64,000 nucleotides of DNA from Alentia gelatinosa (Eukaryota > Annelida > Polychaeta > Phyllodocida > Polynoidae), in assembly GCA_950022655.1 (NCBI GenBank), contig OX465579.1, positions 132,960,118 through 133,024,117 on the forward strand. The letters run 5' to 3'. Positions 1 through 11,610 of the stretch are shown here, piece by piece. Both the position numbers and the translations under genes were made by a program. Under the pieces are notes generated by a model. That model made no database searches. It was not told the origin of the DNA and saw only the letters and a list, made by a program, of their open reading frames with translations. The first letter of the stretch is position 1. Each line of letters opens with the position of its first letter.

Positions 1-446
1 GGAGATAATTAAGTGACATGTCGTCCCCGTTTAGACACCAACATCAGGGATAGAGGAGATGAGGATGACGGGAGAATTAGATTTCTCTGACGCAGATCTC
101 ATTGTTGAGTTCTGTGATATCAGACCCCTACACGAGTAGGCGGGAGAACCCATGTGATCCCTTACTTACACTAGCCTCCGTTTGCAAGCGTATGGTAGAT
201 AACGTAGTGCGTGATTTAAACTGGTCACTGGGGTGATACTATCAACAATACAACTGCTGGGTGTTGGTATGTAGTTCAATATACATGTAGTTCTATATAG
301 GCCTAGTTTGTATTATATTCAGCTTTTCGTTATCATATGAGTTATGGCATCAAAAACCATTGTCTAACATCTATATTCTACATTTACTTGTTCAACTTGT
401 AAACAGCGAAGGCTGACCTTTCTAAATACTATTGTAAACGCTCAGC
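1..446. other. Intergenic, nothing recognised
   Basis: No coding signal, long repeat or RNA gene is visible here. Confidence 0.5.
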
Positions 447-750
447 AGATCGTAACTTGTAGTGACCGACTCAAGTCGAGGAAGTCTTATACAAAACATC
501 AAGAATCGCATAAATAGTCAATACTCAACGAGTTTGGATGTGCCGCAATCGTCATCGAGGCAAAGCCGACAGACAATTACGGTGGATCCAAATGAGTGGA
601 GTATTGTGTTTTTTTATGATTCGAGTGTGGTTCTGGATTGATCTCACCCCTTTCTATGACATTAAATAGTATCACAATATCAGAATGATACTTAGAAAAT
701 CTAATTCTAATCGTATTCCTATGGCTAAACTTGTACCAGGGATGAGCTAA
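447..750 (+). repeat. Palindromic module, copy 1
   Basis: The left flank GATCGTAACTTGTA (also at the start of copy 2) is followed by a hairpin: left arm about 501-553, tip 557-569, right arm about 571-632. The tip reads GA-GGC-AAA-GCC-GA. A terminal block follows, starting GATCTCACCCC near 641 and ending CTATGG...AGGGATGAGCTAA at about 750. The arms are about three-quarters complementary by eye and match those of copy 2. It is non-coding. The class of element is unknown. Confidence 0.75.
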
Positions 751-839
751 AGAGCTGAAGCATATTTTCTTTCTACTCTGGAACTATGACACTGTGAATG
801 ATTGTGATCAAAGCATGCATGATAAATGTCCTTCGCAGT

Positions 840-2339
840 TATGCCGCGGCGTACGGGATCTTGGGTTCCGCCATGCCGAAGTTTGTGTAGTGTGGTTGAC
901 GTCGCGTCTGAAAAACCAGCATCAGTGAGACGTATGAGGCAGCGAAGAGGTTGGCGGCGTTTAACGAGGAATCAGAGGCGACCAGTGCGGTCGCCTTGAT
1001 CAACCCATTAGCGGCGGTTGATGCCTTGAGGTATCTCATTGCAGGATTAGATGATGCCTCTTGACATCACCAGGCCGGATCGAAGCCCGCTACATCAGAG
1101 CATGCTCTCCTCTTCCGCCCTGGCTTCAGCTCCGTCAACGTCTCTGAACAAGCCCCTCCGCTACCTGAGGTTCGCCGTCCAGTATGCGGCAGATCCTCTA
1201 TGGTCCTTATGTACAAGCATTGACAGACTCACTCAAGTCTCTGGGGGCTGTAGGTAAATATCTGTCGGGAGCAGCCACCATGGAGACCCATCTGCTCTCA
1301 CAGATCATCTAATCACCACAGTTATAAAAGGTGCCTCTGTGCGCGCTGGTCATCTGGTGCACAAGGTGCTTCGTATTACCTAGTCTTGTGCCTGGTCATG
1401 GAAGTTGACTTTAGAGGTCTTAACTCACTCGCAGCAGGGCGCCTGCATCAGAGTCAAACACGTAGGGTCAGATACTGGTGTCAATCAGTGTATACTGCTG
1501 GGGATCAGGTTTCCACAGGCTGATTATTATAGTTTGCTGACATCATCACGTGGTTCAATACGTCTTTACAGGGCTAATTAGGGAAAAGGCCGTTCGTGGT
1601 ACGCTTAACATGAACATCTTTTGGGCAACCTCGGGATATTCGATGACCCGTCTAAACTAAAATACTCCACCACCTCCAGGGAGGTCATTGACGATTTTCT
1701 GAACTAAGACTTCGCATCAGTTCGCAGCTGGGATCTGTTTCACAGGTCCCTGGAGTGTAGAAGTTCTTGCCAAGGTAGCCGAAGGGAGAAGTGGGATTCC
1801 TCAACCTACATAGAGCAAGCCCTAACAAGTTGGTTTAAATCAAGTTTCCCAGGGGGAGCGTACAGCCACAGGAGGCAGGGCGAACAACCCCATCTTGGTC
1901 TGGCTGTTGAGCATTGGCGAGGTTTGCTGCATCTGTAGGCCTCTCGTTTCCCTATAATTTGCCTGGAATTTCTGAGGAGGCTCATGTTTTCATATTGTCC
2001 AGGGTGCCCGTCGGCCATCGCCGAGAACGAGAACCAAGCTTCTAGTCAGACCAACCCATGCGTCCTCAATGAAGTTGTCGGTAAGGGGAGGCGCTTCCGG
2101 TCTCACACCTTTATGACGCAGCTTCAGTCCTTCATTAGGCAGTTGGTACACCTAGCCCATTGTGTTCGCCGTGCTAGGCGCTTCATGGCTGACCCCTCTG
2201 CAGTTCTCTGATCGGCGCACCTCTAACATGCCGTTGCCCTCGCCACCACGTCAACCTCTTCATCAGCTCTACCACAGATGGTGTTGTGGCATCCATGAAG
2301 GACAGAGTCCAGTCTTGGATTTGGCCGATGGATGTCGCC
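840..2339 (+). pseudogene. Decayed DIRS-like (tyrosine-recombinase) retroelement
   Basis: This GC-richer patch has protein-like reading in broken + strand frames. Around 930-1050 a Gag-like alanine-rich stretch reads LINPLAAVDALRYLIAGL. Around 2110-2200 the frame reads LQSFIRQLVHLAHCVRRARR, which resembles the RT-thumb segment typical of DIRS elements (LQSLxGxLxHxxxCVRPxRxF). Frameshifts and stops are frequent, so it cannot be expressed. The SINE at 2340 interrupts its 3' part; an RNase H-like continuation may lie at 2760-2900 but is not convincing. The order (Gag-like, then RT) fits one element. Assignment rests on a short motif and could be wrong. Confidence 0.4.
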
Positions 2340-2759
2340 GTTTGTTTGTTTGGGTAGTCTAATGTCCAATTTTTTTCAATTAGACTTACTTTGGGTTTGA
2401 CCGAATCTATGAGATGAATATAGGTAGAAATCTCACCCCTACACATTCACCAAGGTGAGAGGTATTTTACTTCCCACACCACATAGACATGGTATGAGAA
2501 GGATGGGCCTTTGATATAGCAGTGAATCTACCACTGCTGGGGGTGAAGGAAAAAAGTGGCTGCAGTGGGAGTTGAATCCACAAAGTCTGACAACCTTGAG
2601 GTTACAAGTCCGATGCTCTTTACTACTTAGTTAACTCCCCACCCCGGTTGCTTTAGTTATGCTTGCGTGCAAGCATATCTGGTCTGCACTACGAGTACGA
2701 GAAGGCATGGTGACCAAGAGGCGGCCAGATTGGTAATTGCTGTTCACCCCAGCAGACCA
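2340..2759 (-). mobile_element. tRNA-derived SINE, copy 1
   Basis: Read on the - strand, 2650-2540 is tRNA-like: GGGGAGTTAACTAAGTAGTA (degenerate A box) and, about 60 nt on, GGATTCAACTCCC (B box), then a long body and a simple G/T-rich tail on the + strand at 2340-2355. It aligns along its length with the copy at 49149-49596, and both start (in SINE orientation) at TGGTCTGCTGGGGTG. No clear target-site duplication is visible here. Confidence 0.8.
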
Positions 2760-3278
2760 ATGTGGTGCTCACTGGGCTTTCTGCGAGGCACTCCCATGGT
2801 AGTGGCCTGCCAACATTTTGTCTTTGAGGCATGCTAGCTCATTCCAGTAGTATTGGACGTAAGGACTGTATCGCCTTGGTCCATGAAAAGTTCTTGGCTC
2901 ACTGCGTCCTTGATCTTTATTTATGGAATAGGAGATAATGTATCAAATTTCGTGAAAACTTCTCAGATTATAGGCAAAACATGAAGTCAAACATGGCATG
3001 TATCTCCTACCCTCCAAACTCCTCAGGACGTGACCCGCAGACTCGATCAGACACTGAACTACGGCGTCAAGATCCTCGTCGTAGTTTGCTACACCGTACG
3101 TGACGTCATGTGTGACGTCAGGTGTGAGAAGTCCAGATGAAGCTCTAGTAGGACTGGAGATTGGGAACCGTCAGATGGCGTCTCGAGCGGGTAGAAGGTG
3201 CGCTCACATATCCCTAACTGTTCTCGATCTCAATCTCGAAGTGAACTTTATAGGAGAAACTGGTATACAGACGATAAG
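2760..3278. other. No gene; possible retroelement remnant
   Basis: The first 150 bases may continue the decayed element that the SINE interrupted, but no motif is secure. Nothing is recognised in the rest. Confidence 0.4.
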
Positions 3279-3679
3279 ATCGTAACTTGTAAATTCTAAG
3301 TAAACAATTACTGTCTACTGTGTTTGGAATAGAGTTATACAGAACTGCATCGAGAATCGTATAAATAGACACTACTCCACGAGTTTTGATGTGCCCGAAT
3401 CATCATTGAGGCGAAGCCGAGTGACGATTATGGCACATTCAAACGAGTGGAATAGTGTCTATTTTACGATTCGAGTGTGGTTCTGGATTTATCTCATCCC
3501 TTTCTATGACATTAGATAGTATCAGAATAGTTCGAATATACCTAGCAAATCCAAATCACATCACCTCACATTCACTACGCCACGGCCGTGGCGTAGTAGT
3601 ATCACTTTACGGGGGTGATCGTTGAGTATTTTTTCCTAATGTTATTTCTATGGCGAAGTTTGTACCAGGGGTGAGATAA
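3279..3679 (+). repeat. Palindromic module, copy 2
   Basis: The same subfamily as copy 1: left flank GATCGTAACTTGTA, then GAACTGCATCGAGAATCG leading into the left arm (3351-3407), tip 3408-3420 (GA-GGC-GAA-GCC-GA) and right arm (3421-3474). The terminal block starts TTATCTCATCCC at 3489 and ends CTATGGCG...AGGGGTGAGATAA at 3679. A separate 24-nt perfect palindrome lies inside at 3574-3597. Confidence 0.8.
3574..3597. repeat. 24-nt perfect palindrome
   Basis: The half-site is ACTACGCCACGG, followed directly by its exact complement. It lies inside palindromic module copy 2 and is absent from the related copy 1, so it is a local addition. Confidence 0.85.
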
Positions 3680-4008
3680 TGTGTGCATGCCTTGCCATTA
3701 ATCGCCTTTAAAGCCACAGACAGCTCGCACCAATCAAGACTAACTAAGAGTATGGATCTCGGTTCGTTCTGGAAACCTAAAGAATAGCATTCTCCCTAAG
3801 CCAAGGTAGGATCATATCGTCACTCATTGGAATTCTGTAAAATATACTGTGTATCACCATTCAGTAGACATGAATATATTGTTACGATTATTACACTATA
3901 TAATATGATCCTACACATTACAATGATATACACATCAAATTACACATACAGTGTTCTCCAATTGTTATGTAATCGTCATCCACTCTTTATACATGTATGT
4001 AGAATACT

Positions 4009-4296
4009 TTATCTCATCCCTGGTATCTTTTTTCCCATAGACTTAACATTGGGAACTTGTATTCAACGCCCATGAAATACTGTGAAAAAATACACAATGG
4101 GGGATGATGTCACCAATATAAGCCAATCAGTCCGTGAATAGGGATAATATCTGAACTTCGCATGAACCAAAGCTACTGAAAATATACCATTCATTATGGT
4201 TTGCTAATCTCACTCGGCTTTGCTTCATGATATTACTCCGCAACCAAAACTCATGGGGTATTTTCAATGGATACGGATCTCGATGCAGTTCCTTCC
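4009..4296 (-). repeat. Palindromic module, copy 3 (reverse orientation)
   Basis: On the - strand the order is: GGAACTGCATCGAG flank (about 4295-4282, shared with copy 2), arm ending near 4234, tip 4226-4214 (GA-AGC-AAA-GCC-GA), second arm (to about 4174), and a terminal block ending AATGTTAAGTCTATGGG...AGGGATGAGATAA at 4009. Flank and terminal block match copy 2, but the arms (a GAAAATA...CCA...GGTTTGC type) differ from those of copies 1 and 2. Confidence 0.75.
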
Positions 4297-5205
4297 TCAA
4301 ACAAAATTCAGTAATTTTGTCAACGATCAGTCTCTACACACGTATAACGTTGATTGACCAGTGACCCTAGACTGGCCCCAATCCCTGTATCCCTCCGCCT
4401 ACTCCACGCCTCCTCTCCTCGATACAGATCCTTGATTCCTGGACCAGTCACACCGCAACATATTTTATCGTAATTTTGTTTAATCATGAATGTCCATAAT
4501 CAAAGACTTAGGCAGGTCTACAGTGCCCCTACTAATTCTAATTCTTATGCTAACATCTACCGCAAATATAGCTCATTGATTGGCTAAATTGTTCGTGCTA
4601 CTATTGATTGGTGTAGTTGCTCATACTAGTATTGCTAAGCTGAGCAGCGCACAGCATCAATTTACATATATGCTCAGTATGGGTTGTGAGCGGCTATTAG
4701 AATCAATAGGAAAAATACGCCCATCCTTGAGTTCATCGTGGCTCAAAGTGGGGTGGGAGCATTTGACAGCGGGGATGCTATCTGTCATTGCAGTTCCATG
4801 AGCAGTACCGCGCATGGATCCATTTGTGTACAGGGGCACTGAGAGTTAGATTAAGAATGACAGGTTTGATAAGGATAGTGGCCCCTTTCTAGGATTGCGT
4901 TTATTGTCAGTATACTATAGGTTCTATGACCAAACCAGTCGGTGGCGGGTTTACAGTGCCTAAATGGTAGTCACGCAGTGCATAGCTCGAGGGGATCCTC
5001 CAAGCAATTACCTAGGGTGAAATACCACTCGGCTATTTATAGAAACTCGACAGGAAAAGTCTAGCATCTATCCCGTGGATTGTAGAGCTTCTCTGTCTTA
5101 TATCTATACATCCCTGGCATCCTTCAAACTCCTGATCTGTTAGTGCTTGCCGAATCTTTGGAAGATCATAGCTACACAGCCTGCGTCATAACATCACTAT
5201 CCACC
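4297..5205. other. Intergenic, nothing recognised
   Basis: Short open frames are present (for example 4580-4801), but without homology, splice signals or codon structure that would support a gene. Confidence 0.5.
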
Positions 5206-5286
5206 CCTCCTCCTCCTCCTCCTCCTCCTCCTCCTCCTCCTCCTCCTCCTCCTCCTCCTCCTCCTCCTCCTCCTCCTCCTCCTCCT
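5206..5286. repeat. (CCT)27 microsatellite
   Basis: This is an uninterrupted run of 27 CCT units. The polyproline frame across it is a by-product of the repeat. Confidence 0.97.
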
Positions 5287-6331
5287 CGCATGAATCCGTT
5301 TCACACACGCACAGACACCGCTGTCTTTTAGTCTAGCCGCGAGCAGATACAAATTGCTCCCGTACTATTTATAGACTCAGCGCTAAGTCACGTGACGACG
5401 TGCAGGGTTGGTGGCGTATTGAGGTCGACGCGGATGAGTGGTGGATCATCTCGCCACGGGCGAGGTTTACAGATTATCGCAGCCTGTGAATAGGGCGGGG
5501 TGGGCAGCGGTGAAGGGTGGGGTGTGAATGAGTTGGAGGCCCTGTGTTTGGTCGAGGTAGGGAGCGACCAAACCGCTTCCAAAGCGCCAGGTTAGTGTTT
5601 GATACGGCGGAGACAGAAGAGGTGGCTAAGGCAGTCGACAGGCATGCAGGAGGTAATCATGACTGATCTCTTTATCCCTGTGTGGATTGGATTTGGAGGA
5701 GAAGGAAGGAGGCATCTCACGGTGATTTAATTGGGATAATTGGGAGACATTATTCCAGAGTCTATCTGCAGCCCGTCGCTGTGTACTATACGGATATTGG
5801 CTTTATACTATCAACGTTCGTCAAAATTACGCGGAATATTTGTCCATCGGATATTCCCCGATGCGAAAGGCAGAGCGAAATATCTGATCGACAATTTCAC
5901 TAAGTATTTGGGTTTCTGGCATCTGATGTACAGGGACTGTCAGCCTGTTTGCGTATTATCATATACCTTGAATTGGCGAAATGATGGCATACCCCGGATA
6001 TAAAAACATGGTATAAAACATGGTAAATGAACGACATGGGTACGAGTGGGCGATATACGCAGATGATACGGAAATATGATAATATTTCGCCTGGCACACT
6101 TCGCGTGCCTTTTAGTTTACCGTTGTTTGCCACGGGTATAGCTGTAGAAGGAGAAAATTGAACAAACGCCTTTATAATGATTCTGAAATCAAAGAAACAA
6201 TAATGTGTATCATCATTAGGATTTACGGGTTAGGGATGAAACCCAACATGTAGTAGGGTATTATTCTCCTTGCTGATAGTTGTGTTTGTAATCACCACCT
6301 ACAGGTAATGGCGGAGCTCGTAATGCCCCGT
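5287..6331. other. Intergenic, nothing recognised
   Basis: A GC-richer patch at about 5390-5640 holds overlapping short frames on both strands, none recognisable. The rest is AT-rich. Confidence 0.45.
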
Positions 6332-6635
6332 TTCACACTGTGCGACTGGGCGTACCTGCCAGCGACTGTCGCTGGTGTACCTGAGGTACACCTAGCCTCT
6401 TGCGATTTCAATATCATATAACATGTTTGATATTTGGTACGGTTAGTCGGCGACTAGCGGTACTTCCACCCTGCGATTCGCAGGCGTCCTAGGCACAGGG
6501 GTAGTGGTTCACAATTTTAGCCATTTAGAGGTACGCCCCGTCGCAAGTAATTAGGGAAGCCCAGCCTCAAGCTAGGCACCGCAAGTCCCAAGACAGGTAT
6601 CAATAGTTGCAAACCCTCTAGTCGCACAGTGTGAA
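6332..6635. mobile_element. Non-autonomous TIR DNA element (MITE)
   Basis: A perfect 16-bp terminal inverted repeat, TTCACACTGTGCGACT at 6332-6347 and its complement at 6620-6635, bounds about 304 bp. The interior has further imperfect inverted repeats and no coding potential. No target-site duplication is certain, so the superfamily is undetermined. Confidence 0.7.
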
Positions 6636-7649
6636 TGTGGCTGAAATAATCTAGGTATGAACTATCCGTTGCTTCGGGGTAATAATTAGACCCGCAATAT
6701 ATGGTGCACTTAGGGCATTTACCTGGATCATATTTCGGAAGGAGGGTTTCTTCTAATATGAACTTTCAGGAAACAGCAATTTATTTCAAATATGAACCCT
6801 CGCGGTCTACTGTAGTAGGACTGTCTTTCTCATGTGAACATAGTAAGGTGTGTAATGTAGATATGATTAGAAATTATATATACCCTTTGCAATGCAAGAA
6901 TACGATGCCGTCTTCCGTTTGCCATTTCGGTCAAACCCGTGTGTTATGTCATCAACATCATCTACAGGATATCTCATTGATGAATAAATAGCGATTCCAT
7001 TTACGTACTACACTTCATGGCGTATAGCGGCATGTACATACCTCAAATACAGCAGCATACAATTGCTAAGGCATATGCAACTTGGTTCTTTAGGAAGACA
7101 TATCCCAGAGTAAACCGGTGTTTAGTATGAGTTGTTTGGCATTAATAAATTACATAAGAGGTGATATGGGTGACAAAGATAGCTAAAGATATACACATGT
7201 ATTATAGCTCGGTGTGGGTCCCAGTCGGGAGCATAGTGGGGTGAAGACGGGTGCTCTCCGTTACCTCCTGTGTGTAATAGACGCCGTTGGGATTAGATAC
7301 ATTTCACCACACGTCACCCATGCCCATTGTGAGCCTTATGACATCCCATGACCCCTGTGACCCTTCATGACCCCTCGTTGCCCTGAGTGACCCGACATGT
7401 CGGGTCATAGGGGGTCGATCTCCTGTGTTGTAATGACAGAGACAAAGGCTCCGTCGGCTATGTACACAGTTTGATAGAGCCATTCGTCGCAGATGTGAGT
7501 ACTTGTATACATTTTAGTCACTACAAACAGTACCTTTTAACGACAAATATGTCGAGTACTAGCTAGTATTGACTTCAATACTGCCCACACTTTTCAAGGG
7601 AGTGCGAAGGAAGGCTTGAAAAGGGTACGAGATACTAAAAAATGCTTAT
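6636..7649. other. Intergenic with a 20-nt palindrome
   Basis: No gene is seen. Around 7330-7400 short units of the type ATGACCCC/TGTGACCC repeat irregularly and end in a perfect palindrome at 7388-7407 (half-site TGACCCGACA). Confidence 0.5.
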
Positions 7650-8190
7650 TACAAATCATCACAATTACATAAAGAAACAAATAACTAAATATGCCTCAGA
7701 CCTCAGAAATTATTGGAGAGAGGTGAATAAAGTGATTAAACCCTAAGGAGAACCTAGTTATACATGTTTTACGAATAATAAAGGCGATCACTAGCCTTGA
7801 AGGAGTGTGCAGAATTTACTAGCTTCTTTCTACGGAACAGGGGAAAAACTCAACCAATCGTTAGGCGATGAATGTATGTTGCATGGTGTAAGGAGGGACA
7901 CGCAGCATGGTTTTGAATTGACTTAAGCAAAGGAAGAGGATGTCTTAGAATTAATTTGTGGTATCAGAAACTACAAATCACCAGGAATCCAAGGCCTTAA
8001 TTTTTAGGTAATGCAATCTTCTTTGTACAATTGCAGAAACTGTAACATCAAGTACATGAGCTTTCATCTATTTAAAAACAGTGGTGTATATACAGAGCAA
8101 GTCAAAGGAAGTACCCCAAGAATGTTTTCAATAGAAAGCATGGACACAAGAGCACAATACCAAAAAGACCAGATCAATGTAAATCATAGA
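7650..8190 (+). pseudogene. Fragment of a CR1/Jockey-like LINE
   Basis: Broken + strand frames read NYWREVNKVI near 7710 and then LELICGIRNYKSPGIQG near 7950-8000. The second fits the block just before RT in non-LTR elements (I..LKN.KSPGIDG), and the first fits the region between endonuclease and RT. Several frame breaks and stops separate them. A plausible continuation (LFKNSGVYTEQVKGST, about 8060-8115) resembles the LF..G.YPE..K block that follows. Only this short stretch remains. Confidence 0.5.
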
Positions 8191-9899
8191 TAAGAACACC
8201 ACACAAACAAGTAAAAATTATAAAGCAGTAATTATCACATGTATATTGACAATAGTAAGTGATTGATTCTCACCATCATCTTCATGGATACCCTCGTTGA
8301 CATGCATCACCTGCCACATAATACACCAAAGGTTGTGGAGAATACCAGAAGCACTGGAAGTGTAGTATCAGCGTGAGTTGTAAATACTCTTCTCCTTTGG
8401 CCTCTTTATGTGGCGCCTCACTCGGCGAACTGTAATGTTATGGTCCAAGCCTTTGCTGCGCTTTACTCTGTTCTGCTGCTGCTCGATAAGAGATGCTATT
8501 AGTGTTGCAAGCATACAGACAAGCATGATATCAACTTTGTTCACCATTATGAAAACTGGTGCCGTGTACTATGAGGGTGCTGCTTTTTGAACACACTGAC
8601 AGACACTGAGTTCAGGAAGCTCCGCCCACTTTTATCCATGAAGTATGCCATCTAGGTGCTGATGTGGAGCTGTCGGGACGCAAAAAGGGTTGGGGGAGGG
8701 ACCACATCAGGGATCAGGAAATCTGAGGGCATGCTGTAGACAGCAACAAATCTCAGTCAGTAATACAGGGGACACGGAACAGAAAAAGCTGGAAAAGTTG
8801 GCATATGTTTCTGAGAATGCATTGCAAAAAGACAATAGCAAAACTAGATGCCCTTTTTCAAATACTGTAGTGGATAGCCTACTGTTTTCAACTCACAGGA
8901 AGGATGTCTGGGGGCAATCACCCAGAATTCACAATGTTGCTAGGGTTGTAATTACCGGGACTCATACCATACTACAAAATGCTCTAGTAAGACAGATATG
9001 GGATCTTGTTATTAAACGCAAATGAGTGAACCCCTCTTTGTTTAGCTGAATAAAAGTTGACCCCCAGATGAAATAGCAAACAGAAAGTGTATCCTCAAGG
9101 TAATAGTGAAGAAAGAATTGCTCACCATATGGAGAGAATTGGCCCACCTGCCTCACGGAACCCGTTACTGTCCTCCTGACTTCCCTCATGGAGATATGCA
9201 AAGAAAGTTGCCCCCTATGAAACTGTGCCCCGTCCCGTAAATAATGAACGGTCCCTAAGACGAAGGGATTTGTATAAAATAATTCTAGTCAAAAAGATGA
9301 AATGTTGGCCGAAACAAGGCCTATACTGTCACTTAGTATATGTGTCAGTGAAATGTAATCCTCATTTATACTTAATATATTGTAGATGTATACTGTTCAG
9401 TTTTGTTACAGTTTTTATACATGACTATTTACATTAAGGTCAACGTTTCATTCCACCATGCTAGTTATATGTTAGATTTGTGATGTTCTATAACAATTGC
9501 GTGTTAAACCGACAAATTATTATATAACATGACATCCACTCCTGATAACCATTTAGTGCTACAAGGATGGGTCGTCAATAAAATGGGTATAAGCCCTAGA
9601 ATGTTGAGCGATTCTAATACAGAGCCTTTAAGGTATCCCTTTACAGTAAAGTATAGCAAGTATATTATTTTCAGTCATGCAAACGGGGTTCCTATATACA
9701 TGTAGTCTGCGCCCTAGACATGCAGACTCTAGAGTCAACATGACCATAAGAGCCAAACATTATTATGAGTTCGTTACATTTATGCACTACAGTCACTGGA
9801 TCTACTGGCATCAAGTAATCGTATTACCTGTGGTCATTGATTTATTTCCTTTGTGTATGCAGGCACATATATGCGCCTCTTAGCCTTGTGTTTCGTACA
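8191..9899. other. Intergenic; one unrecognised 111-codon frame
   Basis: The frame 8690-9025 (+) is the longest here. It has no recognisable domain, no clear splice sites and a low-complexity start, so it is not called a gene. The remainder is AT-rich and holds nothing identifiable. Confidence 0.4.
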
Positions 9900-10279
9900 G
9901 GGGCCATACTTAACGGGGGTCTGTGACAGGGCCCTGTTGGTTGGGGCGGGTACTTTGGATTGGCATAACTCCAGGGGACGGGTCAAATTTTATCGAAACC
10001 CATATTCCATTATTTGATCACGTGATATGACACATCATTCTTATTTATATTATTTGTTTTACCAAATAATATCAAATACTATATCATAGGTATATTCTCT
10101 GAAAGTTTCAGATATATTGATCAATTATTTCTTCATAAAACAATGAAATGGTGAATATTACTAAATTTCATAAATAATGCCTCAAGGCATTATCCGGTCT
10201 CCGCAGGGGAATGCCTCAAGGCATTATCCGGTCCATGCTCGGGAATGCCTCAAGGCATTATCCGCCCTGAAAGGGTTAA
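9900..10279. mobile_element. piggyBac-type MITE relative (left end unclear)
   Basis: The right end, CCGCCCTGAAAGGG followed by TTAA at 10276-10279, parallels the right end of the complete MITE at 14996-15324. Both share a TTTATC..ATCACGTGATAT-like stretch (near 10015-10030 here) and an end-proximal palindromic repeat. The left TIR could not be placed, so the left boundary is approximate. Confidence 0.5.
10176..10259. repeat. Three 34-bp tandem units, each with a 16-nt palindrome
   Basis: The perfect palindrome AATGCCTCAAGGCATT wait-free core recurs at exactly 34-bp intervals (10176, 10210, 10244; the central CA/TG-type step is the only asymmetry), each followed by ATCCG. It lies just inside the TTAA-flanked end of the MITE relative. 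Confidence 0.85.
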
Positions 10280-10934
10280 AGCACGTACGCATTAAGGGGT
10301 TGGGAGTCAAAGATACTCGTATACTCCCCCTTTGTTCTATTGCGTACAAGATCGGGTTTGGAGGGGTGGGGGGTGGGCGGGGTTGAAAACATTTCAGAAA
10401 TTCTGCGTACATACTTTATGGATGGCCCCAAAGACACGTTAGAGTGTTGTATGTGTCGCTTTTCAGGTGACTTAAGGATCTTCTCCTACCGTTATCAATG
10501 ATGTATATAGGGTATTTATATAGCCTAGCTTGTTAAAGCCATAATATACCAATTTAGTTTCTTTGTACCTGCACTCTTCGCACATGTACGTTTGATATAC
10601 GGAGGCCACAACAAAAGTAAATGACCATCATGCCAGGAGCTCCTCCTGGCTTAACACTGCATAATTGGCCCTTTTAATCAGCGTTGGCGCGTAATATCCT
10701 CTGTAATCTGCACACGATAGGGACACAAAGGCAAGAATGTATTTGAAAACTATTTTCTGATATATTCATTGGCCAATGATAAGGCGTTAATCGGTCTCGA
10801 ACTTTAGTAGTTTCAAACTAATTGGTCAATTGTGAAGTCGTACTGGATTGAACACCTGGCCTCTGATCTTGATGCACATTTTTACATGAAATAACTTGTC
10901 CTTATCATCTGGTCAGGTGCATAAGACTATGGAG
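10280..10934. other. Intergenic with small hairpins
   Basis: A short imperfect hairpin (arms GTACGCA...GGGG / CCCC...TGCGTAC, about 10285-10350) and a smaller one near 10631-10649 are visible. No gene is seen. Confidence 0.5.
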
Positions 10935-11242
10935 AAACCAAACAAGAGTTAGTCGTGTTGTTGTTTATCGCACGACGGCAAGATCGTGTATTACTGCGCG
11001 AGGCGAAGCCGAGAGCAGTAATACGCGATCTTGCTGGAGTGCGATGAACAATAAAACGACTAACTCGAGTTTGGTTTAGAATTTATCCTACCCCGTCCGT
11101 CTAAATTACATCTACATTAACAGATAACATCATTTGTCAAGTGTATCCCACTAGAGGGATATTTTTCATTTTTCTGAACTCCAGACCGAATACAGTGACC
11201 GAATGTTAAGCCTATGGAGTTTTTTTATTAGAGGTAGGATAA
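10935..11242 (+). repeat. Palindromic module, copy 4
   Basis: The hairpin runs from about 10935 to 11079, with arms of the AAACCAAAC.AGAGTTAGTCG type, and the tip at 11000-11012 is GA-GGC-GAA-GCC-GA. The terminal block begins TTATCCTACCCC at 11083 and ends ATGTTAAGCCTATGGAG...AGAGGTAGGATAA at 11242. Copy 5 follows directly in the same orientation. Confidence 0.85.
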
Positions 11243-11610
11243 TTAGTAGAAACCAAACGAGAGTTAGCCTTGTCAATGTTTATGCCACGATGGGCAGGTT
11301 GTGTATTACTACACGAGGCGAAGCTGAGTGTAGTGAGTAGCAGACGTGACCAGAGTGGTATAAACATTGAGAATGCTAACTCAAATTCGGTTTCATATTT
11401 ATCCTACCCCATCTCACCGATATACAGAGAATATTTGTAATTATCCTTGTTAGTAGTTATCAATGCTGCCGGATCTACTTTCGTTATCTCGTCCCTGATT
11501 GGTCCGTTTTTTTATTCACCTCGGTGCATAAATAACACTTTATCCAACGCTATGTCAAATACATTGAGTCAATGTTAAACCTATGGCGTTTTTTATTAGG
11601 GGTAGGATAA
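11243..11610 (+). repeat. Palindromic module, copy 5
   Basis: It lies head-to-tail with copy 4. The hairpin spans about 11247-11393 (AGAAACCAAACGAGAGTTAG and its counterpart), with tip 11315-11327 (GA-GGC-GAA-GCT-GA). The terminal block begins TTATCCTACCCC at 11399 and ends ATGTTAAACCTATGGCG...AGGGGTAGGATAA at 11610. Outer arms match copy 4, while inner arms are partly different (TATGCCAC instead of TATCGCAC). Confidence 0.85.

Noticed and set aside
2540..2650. Functional tRNA gene
   Set aside because: The A and B boxes are degenerate and the sequence is embedded in a dispersed SINE with a second copy at 49.4 kb.
5143..5331. Polyproline reading frame
   Set aside because: It is produced by the CCT microsatellite and has no flanking coding evidence.
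8690..9025. 111-codon + strand frame
   Set aside because: No domain or splice context is seen, and it lies in repeat-scarred DNA. Kept only as a note in the intergenic entry.
10176..10259. CRISPR-like array of palindromic repeats
   Set aside because: Only three 34-bp units with near-identical spacers, inside a piggyBac-type element in a eukaryotic genome.
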